Assembly (NCBI GenBank): GCA_030267965.1
Contig: BRYA01000335.1
Location: 11,796 to 57,966 of the forward strand
Origin: Triparma columacea
Taxonomy: Eukaryota > Sar > Bolidophyceae > Parmales > Triparmaceae
Length of the DNA: 46,171 nucleotides
Direction: 5' to 3'
The translations under genes and the position numbers were made by a program. Below are positions 36,393-44,303 of the stretch, piece after piece. Positions within the stretch are counted from its first letter, which is position 1, and each line of letters begins with the position of its first letter. The notes beneath the pieces are model-generated. The model was not told the origin of the DNA. It made no database searches and saw nothing but the letters and a program-made list of their open reading frames with translations.

Positions 36393-36511
36393 TTAGGCGG
36401 GGGGGGAAATAGGTGGTGGACATAGAAATAAATAGAATGGGGGGGGAGAAATGTCATGTAATAATACAGGAAGCTATATTCTGAAAACTCTTGCTTAGGT
36501 TACAAACTCAC
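36393..36511. other. Short convergent 3' region (HECT ligase/TIPIN)
   Basis: 119 nt between the two stop codons, with G runs at the start and an AT-rich stretch with AATAAATAG near 36427. Both transcripts must terminate inside it or overlap. Confidence 0.5.
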
Positions 36512-38010
36512 TTACATATCAAACTCAGCCTCCTCCTCAGCATCATCATCGTCCGGTTGCTGCGTTTGCAACTGAGAGGGCTCTTGAGAAGTTTGAGTGT
36601 TGTCCGTGGGAGCCTGAGTTTGAGGTTGGGAGGGTTCGGAAGAGGAGGAGGGGGGGAGGGATGCACCCTCGTCATCATCGTCTTCGTCGAATGTAGCCTC
36701 GGTCTGCGACGATGTTACGAGCAGCAGGGAGAAGCGTTAGTCGGGTTTAGTACCTACGGATTCCCGGTGCTAATTCCCGGTGCTCCGAACTCCCCTGTCC
36801 ATTCTCACCTCCTCGACCTGGCTAGTATCCTCCACGACAAGCTCATCGTCGTCGTCGTCCGATTCAAGCAGCCGGGCAGAGGTTCGTGTTGCAGTTGCGG
36901 GCGTGATGGTGGACGTAGTGGTGTCAGGGTGGGGTGACTTCAGGGGTGAGGGGGGCGTGGAGGAGCTGGTTGCGACACTGTCGGAGGCTGCAGCCCTTGC
37001 CATGATGGCGGCGAGCTGAGCTTGGCGAGCGGAGGAGATGTTCTCGCCGGACTGCGGTGAGCAAAGGGAGGGGGTTAGGGTGAGTGTTAGATGTCGATTG
37101 GGTGGCTTTAGGGGTCCTTTTCTTCGCACCTCGTCAATCTGCAGCTGCCTCCTGGCCTCCTCTGAGGCTTCCTCTCCTAGTGCGCGAAGGATCTTGTCAG
37201 CTCCTTCGTCGCCGTACTTCTTGGTGAGCGCCTCTTTCCTGACACCCTGCGAAACGGCAAGTGAAGGGGTTGTGTAAGTGGGAAGGTTGTAATATTTTGA
37301 GCATCGTGATGAACCTTTCGCTCTTCGTCTGTTCTCACCTCCCTCATCAAGTTAAGCTGGGCCTTAACCTCGTCCTTGCCCCCCACGGTCTCGATCCTCA
37401 TGAGTAGGTCCTCCCAGTGCATGCCTCCGAAGAGGTTGGTGGCCCAGTTGCGGAGGCCAGAGGTAAATGCCTTGGTGAATTCCTTCTCGTGACCACGACC
37501 CTTGTAGAGAGTGGAGACGTCGAGCCCTCGGTGGAGGGCAACAAGACCGTTGGGACCGAGGAGGCCCTTAGGACCCTCAATTTCAAACTTAGCTCTGCAA
37601 AGGGTTTGGGAGAGGGAGGAAGAGGGAGATTGTTTAGAACGGGCGATGAAGGAGGGGTAAAGATGACAAATCTCATTTGCGAGTTTCTTCGATCATCGAT
37701 TCAAGCTCCGCAGGATGCACCTTCCTAGATGCATCTTCCTGAAGGTGCATCCTGGTGCATCCTCCCCTCCTGTCTCTCATGCTGCTCACCTCTTCTTCTT
37801 CGCCTTGGCAGCAGCCTCAGCCTCAGCCTGCAGACTCTCATCTGCAGTCAGGTCAGTCTGCGGGTTTTCGTTAACTTCGTCACCCGATCTCTTCTTCCTG
37901 GTGGGTGCCTCTTCCGCAGCACCGAAGAGGGCATCTAGACGAGCCTCTTCCGCATCGCTATCGTCGGAAAAGACGGGAAGATCGTTGGATCCGTATATTG
38001 AAGATGACAT
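36512..38010 (-). CDS. TIPIN/Swi3/Csm3-family replication fork protection protein
   Basis: Partner of Timeless/Tof1 in the fork protection complex, which stabilises stalled forks and supports the S-phase checkpoint. Five exons on the minus strand, 38010-37790, 37594-37339, 37246-37130, 37051-36809 and 36703-36512, give 342 residues with correct phases. The N-terminus is acidic (SDDSDAEEARLDALFG) with a basic KKRSGDE patch. The Swi3 domain lies at about residues 74-165: LLGPNGLVALHRGL, then YKGRGHEKEFTKAF, NWATNLFGGMHWEDLLMRIE and GGKDEVKAQLNLMR. It follows the KGKGHE ... WAHxLFPKAxFEDFLERVE ... KKEV pattern of the family. The C-terminal half is disordered and rich in Ser/Thr/Pro/Gln and Asp, ending DDDDAEEEAEFDM. 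Intron 3 has an unusual GTGCGA donor. It is divergent from the SERHL-type hydrolase with 252 nt between starts. Confidence 0.88.
37711..37754. repeat. Perfect 14-bp inverted repeat in TIPIN intron 1
   Basis: CAGGATGCACCTTC (37711-37724) and its exact reverse complement GAAGGTGCATCCTG (37741-37754) flank a 16-nt loop that contains AGATGCATCT, itself palindromic. A further GGTGCATCC follows at 37754-37762. In RNA it would form a stable hairpin close to the 5' splice site. Confidence 0.85.
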
Positions 38011-38262
38011 GTAATTGATTTTTGGGTAGGAGAAGAGAGAGGAATGAGACCTGAGAGGGTTGGAGGGAGGAAAAGGCGGGGGGGGGAGTAGAGGGAATTA
38101 GTTGTGTTGGTTAGTTGAGGAGTTTGGAATGTGATATTTCGAAAATAAAGACGACAAGAGAGATCAAGTATCGTATTTTGTACGTACAACAAGTGTTTAA
38201 CACACACACACCTCAAGGAGCCAAAATTGGGTGTCCCAAAATCAGAGTCAACTCCCTAATAT
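38011..38262. promoter_or_regulatory. Divergent promoter region, TIPIN and SERHL-type hydrolase
   Basis: 252 nt between divergent starts. It is purine-rich near TIPIN (38030-38100), with a G run of eight, and AT-rich near the hydrolase with TTTAACACACACACACC. No recognised site. Confidence 0.45.
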
Positions 38263-39475
38263 ATGAAGGGATTACTTACATCACGATTGTTCAATGTAGG
38301 AGGGCTTGGATTACTTCATACCTCTCGTAGCTTTAGTCTTTCCGCGGCTACAACCTCACACCAGCTCAAATGCTCTGATGGGCTCAAGCTTGCTTTCGAC
38401 AGAGTTGATTTTGGAGGGTCAGCTTCGCAAAATGCACCTGAGACTCTTCTATTGCACGGATGGTTGGACAATTCCGCGACCTTTACGCCCTTTCTTCAAA
38501 ATGTTGGAAAGAATTCGAATAGAAACTTCTGGTGAGAGTATGAGTCCGGTGACAAGGACACGAACCTTTCTTAACGCTCATCCCCTCCCCCCCTCTCCCC
38601 CATTCTCTTACGGCAGGAACCTCGACTTCCCGGGTCACGGTCACTCCGACCATAAATCCTTCGATTCGCCTCATGTAATGGTTGACTACATGTTCTACGT
38701 AAAGACCATGGTCGACCACATTCGATCAGAGACGGGAGTTGAGAAGGTTTCGCTGGTAGGCCATAGTATGGGTTCTGGCGTGGTGAGTACTTCTAATCTT
38801 CATCTTTATTTACATTTACGTTTACATCTACATCTAACAAAACCACCCAAAACCACCACTCTCACTATTTACCATCATTTGTAGGCCTCGGCTTTTGCTA
38901 GCGTGTATCCTGAACTAGTTTCTGATCTCGTTATGATCGAAGGTCTAGGTCCCCTCGGTCGTCCAACATCCGAAATTGGCAAGCACATTCGTCAGAATGT
39001 AGACAAGCGAGTCTTAGGCAACCCCGTCTTGTCAAGCGGCAGGGAACGGATGTACAAGAACGTAGAGGGGGCCGTCGAGGCAAGGATGAAGAGCGCCACT
39101 CTCGCTCCTGGCAATCAGTATATAAGCTCAGAGTCCGCACGGCTAATAGTTGAGAGGGCAACGAAGGAGGGAGAGGGGGGGGTCTACTTCAGGCACGATA
39201 AGAGGCTGCAGTGGCCGAGCGCGCAGTACTTCACAGAGGGACAGGTCAGGGAGCTGTTGAGTGGGATCGACTGCAGGACTTTGATTGTTAAGGCAGAGGA
39301 TGGCTGGCCGAGCCCTAATGAGGAATTTACTAGGGGGAGGATGGGGGCGTTTAAGGATGGGTTGCTCGATGTTAAGGTGGTTAAGGAGGGGAGTCACCAC
39401 TGTCACATGGACGAGAGGAGTAGGGTGGAGGTTGCAGAAGGGATATTAGAGTGGTGGAAGGGGGATGTAGAATAG
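38263..39475 (+). CDS. Alpha/beta hydrolase, SERHL (serine hydrolase-like) type
   Basis: Three exons, 38263-38531, 38617-38782 and 38885-39475, joined in phases 2 and 0, give 341 residues. The first 28 residues (MKGLLTSRLFNVGG ... SRSFSLSA) are basic, hydroxylated and free of acidic residues, as in a mitochondrial presequence. The hydrolase core begins LLLHGWLDNSATF (oxyanion-hole HGW), then LDFPGHGHSD, the nucleophile elbow VGHSMGSG with Ser about residue 140, and MIEGLGPLGRP, a SERHL-family mark following strand 6. The catalytic His is probably in GSHHCHMDE, and an Asp in the preceding LLSGIDCRTLIVKAEDGW region. The substrate of this family is not settled. Introns are 85 and 102 nt with GTGAG donors. 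It converges with the Rossmann-like gene, 111 nt between stops. Confidence 0.88.
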
Positions 39476-39586
39476 AGGTTGCTTTTGTTGACTCGAATAC
39501 TGATATCCTTTTATTATTAGGGTTCTGCTACTCATGCGATTAAGGAAAAGGAGGAGGGTTACCAAAATAAAATATATAAATGTTCA

Positions 39587-40435
39587 TCAAGTCCCAAACA
39601 TGCAATCACCAATCCCATCTATCTCCCTACACAACCGTTCGTGCAAGTCCTGTTGCCCCCCCATCCCCAAAACGAGCCCATTCCTCCCCTTCCACTCCTT
39701 TACCGCGAGTTCCTTACTCGGTGTTACGTCCCCCATAAGTTCATTGTATCTTTTAACCCTTAATAACACTTCCTCAATGCTCATCTCATCGATGTCGAGC
39801 ACCCCGTACATTTCCTCGACGAGATCTTCTAAACTTTGGCGCTCAATGCCGGCAATGGTGATGGGGGGGTTGCGGGAGTGACAGAGAAGCCACATGGCAG
39901 AAGACCAAAGCAATTTGAAACGCTCATGAGAACGGTAGAGAGAGGGAGATTGGATCGTTGCAGTGGGGATAGAGATTGCACCTAGGACTTTTGATACTTC
40001 CTCGGCCCTTGGTCCATGGACTATCGTTGGGGTTGACGACGACGCTCTCAGTGCTCCGTTGATTACGCTAAAATATGGGCACGTCTCAGTTGTCTTTGTG
40101 TGGGTTGTGGGAGGCTTGGTAGTGGAAGGGTGCGATAACCCATTTGATAAGAACGCTATTCTACCGACGTCATCTACTCTGGATAGAACATCCAACCTTG
40201 CTTCAGAAGGGCTCGCCGATATTATCAACGTCCCATCGTCGGGTATTTGAGAGGAGCGGGTGAGGGGGACACAGGAGGGGTGTTTGGATATGTAACTTCC
40301 AAGTGTTCCAGTCGATCCGATCAAGTAGAAAGTTGTAGTGAGGCGCGTGTTAATAGCTAGGAGGAGAAACACTAAATGAATGTAGCGCAGGATCATTGTG
40401 AAGCGTGTGAACTTTGTTTTTTGCCCTAACTTCAT
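39587..40435 (-). CDS. Rossmann-fold (NAD(P)-binding-like) protein, ketopantoate reductase-like pattern
   Basis: One exon of 282 residues; a start at the second Met (40396) would give 269. A hydrophobic segment (ILRYIHLVFLLLAINTRL) sits at the N-terminus and could be a signal peptide or anchor. Directly after it comes FYLIGSTGTLGSYI, a glycine-rich beta-alpha-beta nucleotide loop (GxxGxxG). A strand LIISASPSEA follows, then TIVHGPRAEEVSKVLGAI, and a C-terminal helical part with FKLLWSSAMWLL, reminiscent of the ApbA/PanE C-terminal domain (K-x-x-W-N-A). Overall similarity is weak and no complete catalytic set can be named. Secretory or plastid entry is possible from the leader. The gene faces the CRM-like gene across only 42 nt. 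The reaction is unknown. Confidence 0.7.
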   Translation of the reverse strand: MKLGQKTKFTRFTMILRYIHLVFLLLAINTRLTTTFYLIGSTGTLGSYISKHPSCVPLTRSSQIPDDGTLIISASPSEARLDVLSRVDDVGRIAFLSNGLSHPSTTKPPTTHTKTTETCPYFSVINGALRASSSTPTIVHGPRAEEVSKVLGAISIPTATIQSPSLYRSHERFKLLWSSAMWLLCHSRNPPITIAGIERQSLEDLVEEMYGVLDIDEMSIEEVLLRVKRYNELMGDVTPSKELAVKEWKGRNGLVLGMGGQQDLHERLCREIDGIGDCMFGT

Positions 40436-40477
40436 CCCTATTTTTTTTGGAAGTTGTTCAATTTGCTTGTTTCCAAC
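40436..40477. promoter_or_regulatory. 42-nt divergent intergenic spacer
   Basis: Only 42 nt separate the ATG codons of the Rossmann-like gene (-) and the CRM-like gene (+), or 81 nt if the former starts at 40396. It contains a T run (40440-40448). Promoters must overlap the opposite 5' UTR or coding region. Confidence 0.6.
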
Positions 40478-41480
40478 ATGTCGTCGATGATTTGCCTAGT
40501 TCTGGTCCATATATTATCTTTTTCGCTAATATGTCAAGGTCTTATACCCCACTATTCTTTCATTTCATCAAAACAGGTGCAAGGTCATTTGGGAGCGAGG
40601 TCAGAGTTAATGGCAAGGGGGATGGAGGAGCTCTATAGGACTGTACCTAAGGTAAGTTACTTCTAATATATGTATATATATTGTATATATTGGCCGAATT
40701 GTGCGCAAGACTAGTCATAGGAAGAAAGGGAGGTGATGGGGACAAAGGCTGTGATGGCGGTGAAAGTGGGGGCTCAAGGGACTCTAGTGTGCTTTTATTG
40801 TACGCTTTTATTGTACAGTAGTACTATATGCATGCACTTGATACATGTATTGTAACGCACGTACTGTATGCATGTGTGTGTACTTATGCACATACTTTAT
40901 GTACCTTCTGTATGCATGTTACTGTATGAATGAACTTCACGCACGTACGAATACACGTACTGTCAACTTTGCACGAAGGACGATTTGCACAAAGAGGAGA
41001 GCAATTTTCGACAATCGATAACTAGCATTGTCATCACTTCAACTTTTCTAACCTCCTCTTATCCCCCCCTCTCCCCTTTCTTTCCCTCAACACCTCCAGA
41101 GTTTGCTGAGCATAGGTAGTAAAACACCATCTGAATCTCAGATAAGAACCCTCAACGACATCGTGACCGCCCGGACTTTGATGAAGGTGAAGTTCACCTC
41201 TGTCCCAAACCTCAAGGACTTGAGCGTCCCTGAGGTGGAAGGGTACCTCACTTCGAAGGGTGAGGAGCTCATCGGGATGAGCGAACTTGACCTGGAGGTA
41301 GTGTGGGTCAGCGGGAGGGACAGGACGGTACTGGTAGGGAGGAAGGGGTCGGGCGAAAAGTGGGAGCAGGGGGAGGTTGTGGGGAAAGATGCGGAGAGAA
41401 TTGCGTGGAATGAGAAATACAGGCAGCCAAGAGAGGAAGAGGAAGAGGGGGGGTTGGAGGGGGAGGGAGAGGCTGAGTAA
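40478..41480 (+). CDS. Small CRM-like (YhbY/CRS1 RNA-binding type) protein with leader
   Basis: Two exons, 40478-40651 and 41100-41480, joined in phase 0 by a 448-nt GTAAGT/CAG intron, give 184 residues. The N-terminus MSSMICLVLVHILSFSLICQ is a signal peptide, and the following basic, Ser-rich part could be the second half of a bipartite plastid leader. The core LLSIGSKTPSESQIRTLNDI, TARTLMKVKFTSVP, and VVWVSGRDRTVLVGRKG follows the CRM order (vhIGKxGxT ... AL ... ELIKVKF ... G..VLYR), but the GxxG RNA-contact loop is imperfect. The C-terminus is a Glu/Gly-rich tail. CRM proteins act in organelle RNA splicing and ribosome assembly; the assignment is by pattern only. It converges on the small membrane protein, with 65 nt between stops. 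Confidence 0.65.
40791..40975. repeat. Tandem 13-mer and TGTATGCATG repeat cluster in CRM-like gene intron
   Basis: GCTTTTATTGTAC is repeated perfectly twice (40791-40816). Degenerate copies of GCACGTACTGTATGCATG and related ACGTAC/GCATGC palindromic words follow to about 40975. The composition differs from flanking introns, which are C-rich. Confidence 0.75.
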
Positions 41481-41545
41481 TAACGAGGGATAATTTCGTG
41501 TAATAAAGAAAGACTTGGTTGTGTGGTGTGACAAGTGGACTCTTT

Positions 41546-42004
41546 CTAGCCCGAACCGACGACGTTAACGGACTGACAGAGGTCGGGCATAGCGGGCAGG
41601 TTGCATATGAACCCCCTCGAAATCGCGAAGAAGAACTCGCTCCCAAACACGGGCACGAAGAAGAGGATACCGAGCCAGGTTATCGGCTTGGCGAGGTCGA
41701 ACTTGACGGAATCTTTGGATGATATCGGTTTTTTTTTCTTGTAGCCGCGCGTAAAGAGGATGTAGGCCTCTGGTCTCGTGAAATTAGTCCAGTCGAAGGG
41801 TTTTTCATCGGGAGGAAAGGCAAAAAGAGCTTTTTTTGATGAATGGGCGTTTGACGATCGTAATTTCGTAGGTATCAAGTAAAAAGATGAGGATATGGAA
41901 AGGATTAACGCCAGAGTGATGGCGTAAAGGGTTAACCCACCACAAAGTGTCCCTATGTTTGTCGAGCTGGTCAGAGGATTGTGGGTAAAGGGTGAAACGT
42001 TCAA
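41546..42004 (-). CDS. Small membrane protein, 5' end unresolved
   Basis: An open frame of about 150 codons on the minus strand ending at 41546. It has one hydrophobic segment near its start (LTLYAITLALILSISSSFYL), a basic Ser-rich stretch (TKLRSSNAHSSKK), a loop with PFDWTNFTRPEAYILFTRGY, a second hydrophobic segment (WLGILFFVPVFGSEFFF) and a Cys-containing tail. It looks like an organelle-imported membrane protein. There is no in-frame ATG near the start: a TAA precedes the Asn-Val-Ser, and the only upstream ATG before the facing gene (42176) is in another frame. A first exon and intron within 42005-42176 are therefore likely. Not recognised as a known family. Confidence 0.45.
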   Translation of the reverse strand: MNVSPFTHNPLTSSTNIGTLCGGLTLYAITLALILSISSSFYLIPTKLRSSNAHSSKKALFAFPPDEKPFDWTNFTRPEAYILFTRGYKKKKPISSKDSVKFDLAKPITWLGILFFVPVFGSEFFFAISRGFICNLPAMPDLCQSVNVVGSG

Positions 42005-42174
42005 TTACGAACCAATCACAACTAGATAGCCAAAGTTCAGAAGACGACGACGATGAGAATTTGAGAAGCCTCTTTAACGAGTATCTAGAGCGAAGGTGTG
42101 GAACTTAATAATCACTTCTTGGAACCAAGCCAAAATTCGGACAAAAATAAATTGCTCTGCAGAACTTCCTAGCC

Positions 42175-43715
42175 ATGTTGTTGATCGTGCTTTCGTTGAT
42201 CGCAGCGTTCACATCGGCTCGGGTGTACTTTATGCCTTCCCTTCCCTCCCTGCGGTCCCTTCTTAGCCAGTGCATTGAGGGGATGGTTGATACATTGCTT
42301 TGGTTCTCGCTTGGGCTTACTTTTTGTGCAGGTTAGTAGATTTGGAGGGGGGTTTGAAGGGATAATATTGACGATAACCTTCACTTAATCTAGAACGGAA
42401 GGGGACAAGGGGGAGGGAATTGATTGGTAGGAGAGGGAGAGGGATGGAAGGAGGGGCTGACTCAAAGGCAGCGGCAGGTTGAAATGAGAATATGTTTATT
42501 GGAGTTGCAGAGTGCGGATACGTGAGGAAAGGATATTTGGCTGTGACACAATTTGAGAACGAATGTCCATATGCTACATATATTCTTCTCTCTAGGCTGG
42601 TATAAACTATCTTTGACTACATTCTCACCAAGTTCACCAAACCTACCCCTCCTTCTCCATCACGTAAACGTCTAACTCCCCCAACCCCCCCTCCCCCCCC
42701 CCCCACGCCTCATAACTATCGCATCAGTCCCTATCGCTTTGACAAATTCCCCCTACCTGTACACTGTTGCCTACGGTACCCCCCATCATGACAAAGTCCC
42801 CTCCTACATGGGTCTAAACACCGGCCTCTTCAGCGTCGCCGTCGCACAGGCAGTTGTCTGCCTATACGCTTACTGCAAGGGTCTGGTACCCTCCAAAGGT
42901 GGCCGCCCTAGCGGTCAGCAGTTTAACGAGATGCCTATCCAGCGCAAGGGGCTGGCTGCGAAACAGTTGGACTACATATCAGCGCTCAGAGAGCACTTGA
43001 CCAACCCGGAGGGATTCGCTCTTCTTGGAAGCTACCTCACGCTTTACTGGATGTCAGGTTGCATGCCTGAGAGGTTAGTGAGGCTTGTTGGCGGGATTGG
43101 GGTGGGAGAATTTGGGATATGATCTTAAATGGGAGATAAAGGGGAGGACAACATGTTACAATTTATTAACACTCATAATTCTCGCTTCTTTGCCCCGCTC
43201 ATCACAGCTACTACGGAATGGAGAGGAAGAGCATAGACTGGATAAATGTTGCCGGTCAACTTGTGTTGGTCGACCTCCTCCAGTACCTAGCCCACAGGCT
43301 GGAGCATATTGCACCCACGTGGGCCTACGTGGCGTCTCATAAGCCTCATCACAAGCACACGGAGCCACACCTCTTTCAGGCGTTCGACGGAAGCGTCGCA
43401 GACACCGTCCTCATGATCCTCGTGCCGCTACTCGGCACTAGCCTGGCCATGTCCGCCTTAAGGAGACAGGTGACGGTCTGGGAGTACATGGCCTTCGGGA
43501 GCCTGTACTCAAGCCACCTTTGCCTCATACACTCAAACACACCGCACAGGTTCGAGCTTCTACACAAGTGCTTGGGAATTGGAACGAGCTGGGACCACCA
43601 TGTTCACCACAGCATGTTTAGGTGGAATTACGGACACTTATTCATGTGGTGGGACTGGGCAGGGGGGACTTACAGGGAGGGGGGAGATAGGTTTAACAAA
43701 GTCGTCGTTGGGTAA
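42175..43715 (+). CDS. Fatty acid hydroxylase superfamily (sterol desaturase-like) membrane protein
   Basis: Integral-membrane di-iron oxygenase family that hydroxylates or desaturates lipids and sterols. Three exons, 42175-42331, 42728-43073 and 43208-43715, joined in phases 1 and 2, give 336 residues. Exon 1 encodes a hydrophobic N-terminus (MLLIVLSLIAAFTSA) and another membrane segment (TLLWFSLGLTFCA). Exon 3 carries the histidine boxes: HRLEH (about residues 197-201), HKPHHKH (about 212-218), and HHVHHSMFRWNYGH near the C-terminus, with an additional HSNTPHRFE. All expected iron ligands appear present. Both introns use GTTAGT donors, unlike the GTGAG norm; alternative donors break the frame. 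The substrate cannot be told from sequence. It is followed by the START-like gene on the same strand. Confidence 0.88.
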
Positions 43716-44303
43716 GAGGCTTGGTTTTGTTGCGGAGGGGTAGATGGAATGAGTTTTTGTTGCAAGCAAGCACGAGATTATTATTTTATTAACAATTAAC
43801 TGTAGCCAAATAGACAACTACCGAGGGATTGTGCCAAAGAAGGGTAAACAATTAGCAGTTTCGGGAGTACTCAAATTGTGGCATACTTCTGCGATAAGTG
43901 AAATAGGAGGTAGAGCCAGTCCTGCACTGTGCACTGTGCACCAGTCCAAAGAAACAGCAGGCAAATTCTCAAGCTGATCTCTCACCTTTAACCTGACGAA
44001 GCAACTAAAAAGTGAGTCAAGAGGAGGGAGACGGGGACCGAGCAAGAGTTTATTTAACGCAGAGCTCTTTTTACGCGCGGTGTGATGTGATTTGCAAAGT
44101 GGCCCGAGATGGAGATGGCAAGAGGCCAAGGAGGGTGGGTTCATGAAACTCGTCGTGTGTTTTTGGACGACGATGTCGTCTTTCTTGGATTTATTCCCCT
44201 CGGAGGACCGGTGGCATTCAATTTTTAAGTAAGTAACTAACTCTTCTTGCCCACTCCCCGCTTAACATCCTTCCTCTAGGTTTGAGAAATCTGCAGTGGC
44301 AGC
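43716..44303. other. Intergenic region and 5' UTR with probable intron of START-like gene
   Basis: 588 nt with no supported coding exon. An ACTGTGCACTGTGCAC direct repeat is at 43927. A probable 5' UTR intron runs from a GTAAGT donor near 44228 to a CCTCTAG acceptor at 44279. An upstream ATG at 44173 opens a frame that does not match the START-like frame. Confidence 0.5.

Noticed and set aside
42169..42384. 71-codon minus-strand frame
   Set aside because: It overlaps exon 1 of the fatty acid hydroxylase, whose + strand reading gives a signal/membrane segment and splices in phase.
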